Under the pieces are notes generated by a model. That model searched no databases and was not told the origin of the DNA. It worked only from the letters and a program-made list of their open reading frames with translations. A DNA stretch of 64,000 nt from Tepidiforma sp. GTDB lineage: Bacteria > Chloroflexota > Dehalococcoidia > Tepidiformales > Tepidiformaceae. Both the position numbers and the translations under genes were made by a program. The stretch spans positions 1 through 64,000 of the forward strand of contig NZ_BPIG01000001.1 of assembly GCF_026003995.1 (NCBI RefSeq), read 5' to 3'. Positions 37,946 through 46,233 of this stretch are shown here, one piece after another (position 1 is the first letter of the stretch; each line of letters begins with the position of its first letter).

Positions 37946-38170
37946 TCAGCTCCCCGGCCCGGCGCTCGTGCCGCGGCCCCCGGCGGTCCCCGGCTCGTCC
38001 GCTTCGAAGCCCGGGCAGTCGCGCACCGGCAGCGGCGGGTACTTCCGGAACCGCGCATCGACCCGCGACCGCCCGCACAGCCAGAACACCGAGCCCCGCC
38101 CGCTCACCACGCGCTGCGCCCACGCACACCCCGCGCACAGCCCGACCCGCGCTCGCTCGCCCCCGTCCAT
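37946..38170 (-). CDS. Small cysteine-containing protein of unknown function
   Basis: A 74-residue protein starting at ATG 38170. The core ARVGLCAGCAWAQRVVSGRG followed by FRKYPPLPVRDCPGFE has four cysteines (CxxC, one in VFWLC and one in RDCPGFE). I recall similar short proteins with the RxSxFxxC ... CPGFE pattern from GC-rich bacteria; they probably bind zinc, but no function is known to me. The ORF-track version is extended through the heptamer repeat, which encodes only GSWELGV repeats. It is the only sensible gene between ftsZ and the CoA-transferase; the remaining bases hold the structured RNA and tandem repeats. Confidence 0.55.
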   Translation of the reverse strand: MDGGERARVGLCAGCAWAQRVVSGRGSVFWLCGRSRVDARFRKYPPLPVRDCPGFEADEPGTAGGRGTSAGPGS

Positions 38171-38193
38171 CCCTCCATTATCCCCTCTCGCGT

Positions 38194-38241
38194 CCCGCTC
38201 TCCCGCTCTCCCGCTCTCCCGCTCTCCCTTTCTCCCTCTCT
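38194..38241. repeat. Octamer tandem repeat (CCCGCTCT)n
   Basis: Four perfect copies of CCCGCTCT at 38194-38225 are followed by two degenerate units (CCCTTTCT, CCCTCTCT) up to about 38241. Pure pyrimidine except for the G. It abuts the heptamer repeat that follows. Confidence 0.9.
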
Positions 38242-38297
38242 CCCAACTCCCAACTCCCAACTCCCAACTCCCAACTCCCAACTCCCAACTCCCAACT
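38242..38297. repeat. Heptamer tandem repeat (CCCAACT)8
   Basis: Eight perfect copies of CCCAACT, 56 bases. It lies between the divergent small cysteine gene and the CoA-transferase gene, 43 bases before the latter. Read as protein on minus it gives the GSWELGV repeats in the ORF track, which I regard as noncoding. Short tandem heptamers of this type vary in copy number. Confidence 0.95.
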
Positions 38298-38340
38298 CCT
38301 TTATCATCCGCACACTTTATCCCTCCCATGGAGCACCTCT

Positions 38341-39597
38341 ATGCCCGGAGCCCTCGAAGGTGTGCGCGTCCTCGATTGCACCCAGATCATCGCCGGCCCC
38401 CTCGCCGCCTCGCTCCTTTCCGAAATGGGCGCCGACGTCATCAAGGTCGAACCCCTCGAAGGCGAACCCTGGCGCCTCCAGGCGGAGATCATCCCGAAAG
38501 AGAGCAAGAACTTCCTCGTCCAGAACCGCGGCAAGCGCGGCCTCGCGCTCAACTTCAAAGACCCGCGCGTCGCCCCCATCCGCGACCGCCTCATCGCCCG
38601 CGCCGATGTCCTCATCACCAACTACCGCCCCGGCGTCCCGGAAGCTCTCGGCATCGACTACGAATCCGCCCGCCGCGTGAACCCGGCCATCATCTACGCC
38701 GAGAACACCGCCTTCGGAAAGGAAGGCCCCGACGCGATGCGCCGCGGCTACGACATCGTCGCCCAGGCGATGAGCGGCCTCAGCACCTCCAATCCCAACC
38801 TCCAGAACGGCCTGCCGATGCCCGTCGCCTTCGCTCCCGCCGATGTCGTGACCGGGTTCGCGCTCGCCTGGGCGATCACCGCCGCGCTCTACCACCGCCA
38901 GCGCACGGGCGAAGGCCAGGCCATCAACTCGAGCCTCCTCCTCTCCGCCCTCGCGCTGCAGGCCGGCTCCCGCGAAATCGTCGCCATCGATGAGCCCGTG
39001 CGCTACGAGAAGCTCGCCCACCTCGCCGAGGCCCGCGCCCGCGGCGCGACCATGGAGGAGATCATCCGCGAACGCCGCCGCTTCGCCCCGGAGCTCGCCG
39101 GCAACATCTACTACCGCCCCTACAAGACGAAGGATTCCTACCTCGTCGTCGGCTGCCTCGGCCCCGGGCCGCGCGCCCGCTTCCGCGAGGCGCTCGGCAT
39201 CACCGACCCCCGCTACGAGCCCGGTTTCGACCCCGCCCGCCTCGCCGAGGTCGGCGCCGAGCTGGTCCGCCTCTGCGAAGCGAAATTCCTCGAACGCACC
39301 AACGACGAGTGGCTGGCGCACCTCGAACAGTACGACATCGCCTGCGGCCCCGTCCGCTTCGTCGAAGAGCTCTTCGATGACCCGCAGGTCCTCGCCAACG
39401 GCTACATCCTCGACTACGAGCACGCGCTCCTTGGGCCCATGCGCGGCCCGGCGCCCGTCGTGCAGATGTCAGCGACCCCGACGCGCATCCAGCGCGCCTC
39501 CCCCGCGCTCGGCGAACACACCGCGGACGTCCTGCGCGAAGCCGGATTCTCCGACGCCGACATCGAACGGTTTCGCGCCGACGGGCTCGTCGCCTGA
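38341..39597 (+). CDS. CaiB/BaiF family CoA-transferase
   Basis: A 418-residue class III CoA-transferase. LEGVRVLDCTQIIAGPLAASLLSEMGADVIKVE is the family opening, and the MGADVIKVEP loop and YDIVAQAMSGL helix border the active site. An aspartate expected near residue 170 is not clearly assignable. Enzymes of this family move CoA between organic acids (formate/oxalate, carnitine, bile acids, others). The ThDP enzyme at 1.4-3 kb could be metabolically linked but is far away. No adjacent partner names the substrate. Confidence 0.88.
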   Translation: MPGALEGVRVLDCTQIIAGPLAASLLSEMGADVIKVEPLEGEPWRLQAEIIPKESKNFLVQNRGKRGLALNFKDPRVAPIRDRLIARADVLITNYRPGVPEALGIDYESARRVNPAIIYAENTAFGKEGPDAMRRGYDIVAQAMSGLSTSNPNLQNGLPMPVAFAPADVVTGFALAWAITAALYHRQRTGEGQAINSSLLLSALALQAGSREIVAIDEPVRYEKLAHLAEARARGATMEEIIRERRRFAPELAGNIYYRPYKTKDSYLVVGCLGPGPRARFREALGITDPRYEPGFDPARLAEVGAELVRLCEAKFLERTNDEWLAHLEQYDIACGPVRFVEELFDDPQVLANGYILDYEHALLGPMRGPAPVVQMSATPTRIQRASPALGEHTADVLREAGFSDADIERFRADGLVA

Positions 39598-39735
39598 AGG
39601 CCAACGCCCCTTGCAGCAGCCGCGAAAAATTTGAGCAGTTGCAAGGTTAAGAAACGATTGAACTGCTCGATGCGCGGACCTATCCTCCTTCATGGAGGTG
39701 CGGCCATGAAGCGCATGATTGTCGCGGTCCTCATC

Positions 39736-39743
39736 GGGGGGGG
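39736..39743 (+). repeat. G8 homopolymer in a signal-peptide region
   Basis: Eight consecutive G bases within the hydrophobic core of the signal peptide. Seven would keep the reading frame. Either a sequencing miscount or a slippage (phase-variation) site. Confidence 0.7.
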
Positions 39744-40111
39744 CAGGGCTCTCAGCCTTGACCCTCGCGTTCGCCGACTGGATACAGGACTTCTCGGTCT
39801 GGCCAGGGCAGCAAACAAAAACTGCCTACTTCTACTCGACTGAGTACTGTTATCCTCAGCAGTCACAGGTGTACTACCGGTTCTGGGAAACTGTACCGGT
39901 AACGGGCTGGACCGGAGGCGTGACGATACAGTCCTTTACAGCCAACGGCGGCTTGCAGACCGGAACACTGACGCTGTACTACGTTTCAGCTACGACGTGG
40001 GCCCCGGGTCAAGGTTGGTGGGGAGGCACAGTCTTCCCGTTCGTTCCCCTCAGTGGAGGTACGCTCAGCCGGACCCCCAATCAGTCGTACACTATCACGC
40101 CGTCACAGCCA

Positions 40112-40151
40112 GCCTATATTGAGGTCGTAGTGCCTATATTGAGGTCGTAGT
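40112..40151. repeat. Exact 20-bp tandem duplication
   Basis: GCCTATATTGAGGTCGTAGT occurs twice in immediate succession (40112-40131 and 40132-40151). The unit length is not a multiple of three, so the second copy shifts the frame of the secreted protein. Confidence 0.95.
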
Positions 40152-40230
40152 GGCTGACGCAAACGTTTCCGTTGGCTGCAGGTGGTCCAACTACGTGCGA
40201 TTGTTCCCGTACTGAACAAGGAGGAAAGCT

Positions 40231-40833
40231 ATGTCCCAGCTCACGACCCTCAACCAGCGCAGCGGCCTCCCCCTGCCCGGCCCCCGCGGCCTCGCCGTGA
40301 CTGCCGCGGCGGTGGCCGCCATCGTCGCCGGCGTCGTGTTCGCCATCGTCCGCACCGGCGGCGCCGATGAGTCCCGCCCCGTGCCCGATCATGCGCTCGC
40401 GGGCTCGGCAGATATCGGTAAGGCCTTCGCCGAGCTCGCCGGCCGCGCCGGGCTGAACGTCGCGATGCCCGCGTCCCCCGACGGGCTCGTTCCCGCGGCC
40501 GTCGCCCTCGAGCCTGGCCCGCCCGGCAGCGCCGCGGGAACGCTCGTCCTCGACTACTACGCCGGCCCGGCGCCGAAGGACGCTGCGGCCCTCGCCGCTT
40601 ACGCCGGCCCGCGCGTCCAGGTCATCTACCGGCCGGGCGCCGGGGCCCCGCCCGCCGGCGGCGCGGTTCTCTCGCTCGACGGCCGCGACATCGCCGTCCA
40701 GCGGGCCGAGGGCGCGGCCGTCTACTACGTCCCCTTCGCGGGCGGCCTCGCCGAGGTTCGCAGCTGGTCGACCGGCAGCGAGCCGGCCCCGTCGGACGAA
40801 GCCCTCGCGCCGCTCCTCGCGTCCATCAAGTAG
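40231..40833 (+). CDS. Membrane-anchored protein of unknown function
   Basis: A 200-residue protein. A short basic N terminus and one membrane helix (about residues 20-41, LAVTAAAVAAIVAGVVFAIV) are followed by an extracytoplasmic alanine/glycine/proline-rich domain of about 155 residues without recognisable motif or cysteines. RBS AAGGAGG lies eight bases before ATG 40231, and the restored stop of the secreted-protein gene is 15 bases upstream, so the two may be cotranscribed. Composition resembles anti-sigma-factor-type sensors, but no helix-turn-helix partner exists, so that is speculation. Confidence 0.7.
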   Translation: MSQLTTLNQRSGLPLPGPRGLAVTAAAVAAIVAGVVFAIVRTGGADESRPVPDHALAGSADIGKAFAELAGRAGLNVAMPASPDGLVPAAVALEPGPPGSAAGTLVLDYYAGPAPKDAAALAAYAGPRVQVIYRPGAGAPPAGGAVLSLDGRDIAVQRAEGAAVYYVPFAGGLAEVRSWSTGSEPAPSDEALAPLLASIK

Positions 40834-40864
40834 CCCGTTCCGCTTCGAACAATCGCGCGCAGCC

Positions 40865-40891
40865 GCGGGGCCCGGCACTGCCGGGCCCCGC
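40865..40891. terminator. Bidirectional terminator hairpin
   Basis: GCGGGGCCCGGC / ACT / GCCGGGCCCCGC: perfect 12-bp arms with a three-base loop, followed on plus by TTCGTTCG. It lies between the convergent ends of the membrane-anchored protein gene and queA. Confidence 0.8.
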
Positions 40892-40914
40892 TTCGTTCGC
40901 ACCGCCGCGCCCCG

Positions 40915-41931
40915 TCACAGGATCAGCATCGCGTCGCCGAAGCTGTAGAACCGGTAGCGTTCGCGCACCGCCTCCCGGTACGCCGCCATCACGAAGTCGT
41001 ACCCGGCGAACGCGCACACCAGCATCAGCAGCGTCGATTTCGGCAGGTGGAAGTTCGTCATCAGCACGTCCACCGCCCGGAACTCGTCCCCCGGCAGGAT
41101 CTTCAGCGACGTCCAGCCCGCGTACGGGACGACCTCCCCGCACTCCCGCGCCACGTGCTCCAGCGTCCGCACCACGGTCGTCCCGACGGCGACCACCCGC
41201 CGCCCCTCGGCCCGCGCCCGCTGGACGCGAACCGCCGCCTCCTCGGGCACGGTGATGTGCTCCGCGTGGAGGTCGAACTCCCGCGGGTCGTCGACGTTCA
41301 CTGGCTTGAAGGTCCCCGGCCCGACCTCCAGCGTCACCGCCGTCCGCTCGATGCCGGCGGCTTCCAGCCGCGCCAGCAGCTCCGGCGTGAAGTGCAGCCC
41401 GGCCGTCGGCGCCGCCGCGCTGCGCGCCTCGCGGCTGTAGACCGTCTGGTAGCGCTCCGGGTCGCCCCGGAACTGCGTGATGTACGGCGGCAGCGGCACC
41501 TCGCCCACTCGCGCGGGGTCGAACGGCCGCGCGAACTCCAGCACCACCGTCTCGCCGTTCCGGCCGGCGCACACGGCCTCGAGCTCGCTCTCGTGCGTAT
41601 CGAACACGAACCGGCGCCCTTCGGCCGCCCGGCGGGCCGGTTTCATCAGCACCTCCCAGCGCGTATCCGTGAACGGCCGCACGAGCAGGATTTCGACCGT
41701 CCCGCCCGTGTCGGCCCGCCGCCCGAACAGCCGCGCCGCCATCACCCGCGTGTCGTTCACCACCAGCAGGTCGCCCGGCCGGAGCAGCCCCGGAAGGTCG
41801 CGCACGATGCGGTGGTCGATGCGCTGCGCCGCGCGGTCGAGCACCATCAGCCGGGCGGCGTCCCGCGGCTCGGCCGGCTCCTGCGCGATCAGCTCCGGCG
41901 GCAGGTCGTAGGCGAAATCGTCCGTCCGCAT
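40915..41931 (-). CDS. queA: tRNA preQ1-34 S-adenosylmethionine ribosyltransferase-isomerase QueA
   Basis: A 338-residue enzyme with DFAYDLPPELIAQEP, LLVVNDTRVMAARLFG, PLPPYI, SAAAPTAGLHFT and TNFHLPKSTLLMLVCAF, all QueA hallmarks. It transfers the ribosyl moiety of SAM to preQ1 in tRNA to form epoxyqueuosine. A queuosine-mannosylating-like gene at 14.2-15.3 kb would act downstream of it. Confidence 0.95.
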   Translation of the reverse strand: MRTDDFAYDLPPELIAQEPAEPRDAARLMVLDRAAQRIDHRIVRDLPGLLRPGDLLVVNDTRVMAARLFGRRADTGGTVEILLVRPFTDTRWEVLMKPARRAAEGRRFVFDTHESELEAVCAGRNGETVVLEFARPFDPARVGEVPLPPYITQFRGDPERYQTVYSREARSAAAPTAGLHFTPELLARLEAAGIERTAVTLEVGPGTFKPVNVDDPREFDLHAEHITVPEEAAVRVQRARAEGRRVVAVGTTVVRTLEHVARECGEVVPYAGWTSLKILPGDEFRAVDVLMTNFHLPKSTLLMLVCAFAGYDFVMAAYREAVRERYRFYSFGDAMLIL

Positions 41932-41976
41932 GGCTCCAGCATTGCGCCTTCACGGCCAGCGATCTACGGTGCCCCC

Positions 41977-42336
41977 ATGGCCATCGACCCCATCCGGCCC
42001 GGGGCCGACGACGCCGGGGGCGGCGAAACCACCCTCGCCATCGAGCGGAGCGCCATCCGCCGCGTTACCGCCGAGCAGGTCGAGATCCAGCGCAGCGCCG
42101 TCGGCGTCGCCGCCTTCGACCGCGGCACCATCCGACAGTCCGATGCCGGGGTCGTCGTCGGCCGGTCCGTCGCCGTCGATCAGGTCCGCGTCGGCATCCT
42201 CGCCTCCCCCGTCGTCCGGGGCGACGTCCACACGCTGCTCGACCTCCGTTCGGCCGTCGCTATCGGCTTCGGGATGGTGCTGGGGAAGGTCGCCGTCGAA
42301 GCGGTCCGCGCGCTGGCCCGGAAACTCCTTCCCTGA
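41977..42336 (+). CDS. Repeat-containing small protein, possible beta-helix
   Basis: A 119-residue protein. After a charged N terminus it shows about four units of roughly 15 residues (ERSAIRRVTAEQVEI, QRSAVGVAAFDRGTI, RQSDAGVVVGRSVAV, DQVRVGILASPVVRG), the spacing of a short beta-helix as in bactofilin-like proteins. A hydrophobic or amphipathic C-terminal stretch follows (LRSAVAIGFGMVLGKVAVEAV). No family name is certain. Divergent from queA. Its last 77 bases overlap the 3-prime end of rlmN on the other strand, which is unusual and lowers confidence in one of the two C termini. Confidence 0.6.
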   Translation: MAIDPIRPGADDAGGGETTLAIERSAIRRVTAEQVEIQRSAVGVAAFDRGTIRQSDAGVVVGRSVAVDQVRVGILASPVVRGDVHTLLDLRSAVAIGFGMVLGKVAVEAVRALARKLLP

Positions 42337-43432
42337 CCTCGATCTCCCCCGGAGCGATGACCGCGCGCTCCGCTTCGTCGGTCCGCAGCTGCCCGCACGC
42401 CGCCGAGATCTCGGTTCCCTTTTCGACGCGCACCGTGCAGTTCACACCGGCCTCCCGCAGGATGCGCTCGAAGGCGAGCACCCGCTGCCGGGCCGGCCGC
42501 CGGTAGCCGCCCGCCGTCGGGTTCACCGGGATGAGATTGACGTGCGCCCCGGTGCCGCGGACCAGCCGCGCCAGCTCGCGCGCTGTCTCGTCGCTGTCGT
42601 TCTCCCCCGCGATGAGCGCGTACTCGAACGTCACCCGCCGGCCCGTCCGGTCGAAGTACCGCTTCGCCGCCGCCATGATCTCCCGCACCGACTGCGGCCC
42701 CGCCGTGGGGACCAGCCGCCGCCGGAGCGCGTCGTTCGGGGCATGGAGCGAAACCGCCAGCCCCACCTGCAGTCCTTCCTCCGCCAGCCGGTCGATCCCG
42801 CGGATGACGCCCACCGTCGAAATCGTGATGTGCCGCTGCCCGAGGCCGAAACACCGCGGGTCCGTCAGGATCCGCACGGCCTCGATGGTCGCCGCGTAGT
42901 TCGCCAGCGGCTCCCCCATCCCCATGAAGACGATGTTGGTGACGTGTTCGCCCCGGTCCCGCAGCAGCCGGCCGATGTGCACCGCCTGCGCGACGATTTC
43001 GCCTGCCGTCAGGTTCCGCTCGAACCCCATCTGCCCGGTCGCGCAGAAGACGCAGCCCATCGCGCAGCCCGCCTGCGTCGACACGCACACCGTCGAGCGC
43101 CGCCGGCCGCCCGGCTTCGAAGGCGGGTACTGCATCAGCACCGTCTCGATGAGCGTCCCGCCGGCCATCTCGAGCAGCAGTTTCGTCGTCAGGCCGTCGT
43201 CGCTCGCGACCCGCCGCACCTCGCGCGCCGGCGAAAGGTCGAGCCGCTCAGCGAGCGCCGCGCGCAGGCTCGCCGGCAGCTGCCGCATCGCCTCGAACGA
43301 CTCGGCGAACTCGCGGTAAGCCGCGTGGAGCACCTGGTCGGCCCGGTAGCGGGGCGCCGCGAGGTCGGCGAGCAGGGCTTCCAGCTCGCCAGGCAGCAGC
43401 CCGTACAGCGATGCGCGCCCCTCCGCGGTCAT
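42260..43432 (-). CDS. rlmN: Dual 23S rRNA/tRNA adenine-C2 methyltransferase RlmN
   Basis: A 390-residue radical-SAM enzyme. The cluster motif is CAMGCVFC (CxxxCxxC), with VFMGMGEPLANY, TISTVGVIRGI and SLHAPNDALRRRLVP. The final AACGQLR contains the methyl-carrying cysteine. It methylates A2503 of 23S rRNA and A37 of some tRNAs. The last 25 residues are a basic proline/arginine tail overlapping the opposing gene. ATG overlaps the fmt stop. Confidence 0.95.
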   Translation of the reverse strand: MTAEGRASLYGLLPGELEALLADLAAPRYRADQVLHAAYREFAESFEAMRQLPASLRAALAERLDLSPAREVRRVASDDGLTTKLLLEMAGGTLIETVLMQYPPSKPGGRRRSTVCVSTQAGCAMGCVFCATGQMGFERNLTAGEIVAQAVHIGRLLRDRGEHVTNIVFMGMGEPLANYAATIEAVRILTDPRCFGLGQRHITISTVGVIRGIDRLAEEGLQVGLAVSLHAPNDALRRRLVPTAGPQSVREIMAAAKRYFDRTGRRVTFEYALIAGENDSDETARELARLVRGTGAHVNLIPVNPTAGGYRRPARQRVLAFERILREAGVNCTVRVEKGTEISAACGQLRTDEAERAVIAPGEIEVREGVSGPARGPLRRRPSPAPSRSR

Positions 43433-44373
43433 GCCAGCCCCACAACCGGTTCGAGCTGGCCCCGCTCACCCGCGGCGAACGCCCGCCCCGGCGCCCGCCG
43501 GCCGCCGGGCCGCTGCACCTCGACGAGCACCAGCCACCCGTCGGCGAACCGGATGGCCGGCTCGCCGTCCAGCAGCCGCATCGCTCCAGCGGGCGCTGCC
43601 GGACCCTCCGCGACCCGCCCCCGCCAGATGCGCAGCGGCTCGCCGCGGTACAGGACGAACGCGCCCGGCCACGGGTCGTAGGCGCGGACCGCGCGCTCCG
43701 CTTCGGCGGCCGTCATCGCCGCCCGGAGGCGGCCGTCCTCCTTGCGCACCAGCCCGCAGTACGTCGCCAGCGCCTCGTCCTGCGGCTCCGCCGTCAGCGT
43801 GCCGTCCAGCCAGCCGGGAAGCACCCGGACGAGCTCGCGCGCGCCGAGGTCCGCCAGCCGCGCCTCGAGCGTCCCCGCCGTGTCGTCCGGCCGAATCGGC
43901 TCCTCGGCCCGGGAAATCACCGGGCCGGCGTCCATCTTCAGCACCAGCTGCATGATGCTCACGCCGGTGATCGTATCACCGGCGAGGATGGCCGCCGTGA
44001 TGGGCGATGCCCCCCGCCAGCGCGGCAGCAGCGACGCGTGGACGTTCACGAACCCCCGCCGCGGGATATCCAGCAGCCGCTGCGGCAGGATCTTCCCGTA
44101 CGCCGCCACGACAGCTGCATCGAGCGCCAGCCCTTCGATCTGCGCCGCGAACTCCGCCGTCCGCACGGATTCCGGCTGCGCGACCGGGAGCCCCAGCTCC
44201 AGCGCCGCCGTCTTCACCGCCGGCGGCGTCAGCCGGCCGCCCCGCCCCGCCGGCCGGTCGGGCTGCGTCACCACCAGCGGGATCGCGTACCCTGCCGCCG
44301 CCAGCGCGCGCAGCGACGGCACGGCGAACTCCGGCGAGCCGAAGAACGCAACCCGGCCCGTCACCGCCGCCAC
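43429..44373 (-). CDS. fmt: Methionyl-tRNA formyltransferase
   Basis: A 314-residue enzyme with VAFFGSPEFAVPSL, VVTQPDRPAGRG, NVHASLLPRWRGASPI (catalytic Asn-His region) and IMQLVLKMDAGPV. It formylates initiator Met-tRNA. It overlaps rlmN by four bases and the upstream peptide-binding protein gene by 13. A def gene, often paired with fmt, is not next to it. Confidence 0.95.
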   Translation of the reverse strand: MAAVTGRVAFFGSPEFAVPSLRALAAAGYAIPLVVTQPDRPAGRGGRLTPPAVKTAALELGLPVAQPESVRTAEFAAQIEGLALDAAVVAAYGKILPQRLLDIPRRGFVNVHASLLPRWRGASPITAAILAGDTITGVSIMQLVLKMDAGPVISRAEEPIRPDDTAGTLEARLADLGARELVRVLPGWLDGTLTAEPQDEALATYCGLVRKEDGRLRAAMTAAEAERAVRAYDPWPGAFVLYRGEPLRIWRGRVAEGPAAPAGAMRLLDGEPAIRFADGWLVLVEVQRPGGRRAPGRAFAAGERGQLEPVVGLA

Positions 44374-46001
44374 CGGTGCACGTCCGTGAAGCGGCTCGCG
44401 CTCGTGAACAGCACGCCCGGCTCCGCGTCACGCAGCCAGGAGGGGTGGACCACCACCGCGCCCGCAGCCGCCAGCACGAGGCTCGGCTGGATGCCCTGCC
44501 ACACGTCCTGCAGCTGCCTGTAGGCGTCCTGCCGCACCTCCGGGTCCGTCGAGGTCCGCCCCCGCGCGATGAGGTCGTCGACCACCGCATCTTCGAAGTT
44601 CGCGAGGTTCAGGCCGGCCGCGCCCAGCTGCGAGCTGTGCCAGCCGAAGTAGAGGTCCGGGTCCGGCCCCTGGTCCCACATCACGACTGCCGCTTCGTAC
44701 TTCCGCTCCTGCAGGAAGTCGCGCCGCAGCACCGAGAACGTCGTGCTCGCGACCGTCGCACGGATGCCGAGCGCCTCCAGCTGCTTCGCGACCGCGTTCG
44801 CGAGCGCCACCCGCTCCGGCGCGTTGTCCGTCCGGATGGTGAAGCGGAACTCCTGCCCTTCGCGCACGAGGATCCCGGTCGTCGGGTGGGGCTGCCAGCC
44901 GGCCTCCTGCAGCAGCTGCCGCGCCCGGCTCAGGTCCTGCGCCTTCGCGTCGAACTCTTCCGCGTACGCCCACGTCCCGGGCACGACCGGCGAGGCCGTC
45001 GCGCGCCCGACGCCGTGGAAGACCTCCTCCACCAGTCGGTCCCGGTCCAGCGCCAGCGAAAGCGCCTGCCGCACCCGTTCGTCCCGGAACAGCGAGTTCG
45101 AGTTGTTCAGGTAGAGCAGCGCCAGCATCGGCCGGGCCGCTGCTGTGAACGTCTTCCCGCCGACCCCCCGCACCTCGTCGAGTTGCGCTGGCGTCCGCGG
45201 CCCGCGGAGGTAGATGCCGTCCGTCTCGCCCGCGGTGAACGCCCGGATCGCCTGCGGCTCATCCGGGTAGAACTTCAGCACGATGCGGTCGATGCCCGGC
45301 CGCCCGAGGTAGTACGACGTGTTCGCCACGAGGGTCGCGCTGCCCGCCTCCAGCGATTCCAGCCGGTAGGGCCCGCTTCCGACCGGGCGCGCGTTGAAGG
45401 TGTCGCTCTCCAGCGCCTGCGCGCCCTTCCCGCCGAGCAGGTGCTCCGGCAGGATGCCGACCGTCGCACTCCGCGCGAGGAACGGCGCCGAAGGCTGCCG
45501 CAGCCGGATGACCACCGTGCTCAGGTCCGGCGTCTCCACCGTCACGCCGTTCCAGCCTTCGGCCATCGCCGCGTCGTCGAAATCCGGGTCCTGCAACAGC
45601 CGTACGGTGTACGCCACGTCCCGGCTGGTCACCGGCTCGCCGTCGTGCCAGCGGGCGTTCGCCCGGATGCGGAAGGTGTAGGTCGCGCCCCCGTCGGACA
45701 CCTCTGGCATCTCCGCCGCGAGGTCCGGGATGACCTTGCCGTCCTTCGAAACGCGCACCAGCCCCGAGAACACCAGCGCCGAGAGGTCGGCATCCACCTC
45801 GTTCGCATTCACGAAGAGCGGGTTCACCCGCTGCCACGTCCCGGCGACGGCCTCCGTGTAGGTCGCGCCGCCCGGGAGGACGACCGCATCGTTGCCGGTG
45901 ACGCGAAGGCCCAACGCTACGGCCGCCGCCAGCATGGCGGCCGCGATGCTCCCGATGGCCACGAACGCGAGGCGCGACGGCGCCCGACCGTTCGGTTCCA
46001 T
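44361..46001 (-). CDS. Peptide/nickel-type ABC substrate-binding protein
   Basis: A 546-residue family 5 extracellular solute-binding protein. One N-terminal hydrophobic anchor (about residues 10-32, no lipobox cysteine seen) precedes the mature domain. Conserved ARWHDGEPVTSRDVAYTVRLL and DERVRQALSLALDRDRLV are typical of OppA/DppA. No permease or ATPase genes are adjacent, so it is an orphan binding protein or works with a system elsewhere. Confidence 0.88.
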   Translation of the reverse strand: MEPNGRAPSRLAFVAIGSIAAAMLAAAVALGLRVTGNDAVVLPGGATYTEAVAGTWQRVNPLFVNANEVDADLSALVFSGLVRVSKDGKVIPDLAAEMPEVSDGGATYTFRIRANARWHDGEPVTSRDVAYTVRLLQDPDFDDAAMAEGWNGVTVETPDLSTVVIRLRQPSAPFLARSATVGILPEHLLGGKGAQALESDTFNARPVGSGPYRLESLEAGSATLVANTSYYLGRPGIDRIVLKFYPDEPQAIRAFTAGETDGIYLRGPRTPAQLDEVRGVGGKTFTAAARPMLALLYLNNSNSLFRDERVRQALSLALDRDRLVEEVFHGVGRATASPVVPGTWAYAEEFDAKAQDLSRARQLLQEAGWQPHPTTGILVREGQEFRFTIRTDNAPERVALANAVAKQLEALGIRATVASTTFSVLRRDFLQERKYEAAVVMWDQGPDPDLYFGWHSSQLGAAGLNLANFEDAVVDDLIARGRTSTDPEVRQDAYRQLQDVWQGIQPSLVLAAAGAVVVHPSWLRDAEPGVLFTSASRFTDVHRWRR

Positions 46002-46008
46002 CAGCCCC

Positions 46009-46227
46009 CTACTGCCACTGCACGCTCAGGAACGATACGAAGATGAACACGATGACGAGCAGGATCGTCGCCTGGAAGAGCGTCCGCTCGAGTCCCCGCT
46101 TCGTCCGGTAGACCGAGCCGCCCGACATTCCGCCAAGGGCTGCGCCGAAGCCGCTCCCCTTCACCTGCAGCAGCACGACGAGGATGAGCAGCGCCGAAAC
46201 GAAAATCTGGAAGAGATTCATCAGCAT
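46009..46227 (-). CDS. secG: Preprotein translocase subunit SecG
   Basis: A 72-residue protein with two membrane helices (FQIFVSALLILVVLLQ and LFQATILLVIVFIFVSFL) around the conserved GSGFGAALGG loop. It assists SecYE during export. ATG 46227 or 46221 may be the start. It lies six bases downstream of yvcK. Confidence 0.9.
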   Translation of the reverse strand: MLMNLFQIFVSALLILVVLLQVKGSGFGAALGGMSGGSVYRTKRGLERTLFQATILLVIVFIFVSFLSVQWQ

Positions 46228-46233
46228 GGGAGC

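Larger units (their letters stand above)
39706..40215 (+). pseudogene. Small secreted protein, disrupted by a G8 tract and a 20-bp duplication
   Basis: RBS GGAGG (39694-39698) precedes ATG 39706. With one G removed from the G8 run (39736-39743) the product begins MKRMIVAVLIGGAGLSALTLAFA, a clear signal peptide, and continues through an aromatic-rich, probably beta-strand domain (ORF track 39719-40150). The tandem copy of 20 bases at 40132-40151 forces an early TAG. Without it the frame runs to TGA 40213, ending VADANVSVGCRWSNYVRLFPY and giving a second cysteine that could pair with EYCYPQ. GC content is visibly lower than around it. No family recognised. Type is set as pseudogene because the given sequence cannot be read through. 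Confidence 0.6.

Noticed and set aside
38242-38297. CRISPR array
   Set aside because: Units are 7 bases with no spacers; it is a simple tandem repeat. No cas genes in the window.
37946-38329. Long minus ORF with GSWELGV repeats
   Set aside because: The repeats are simply the translation of the (CCCAACT)8 array; only the part from ATG 38170 onward looks like a protein.
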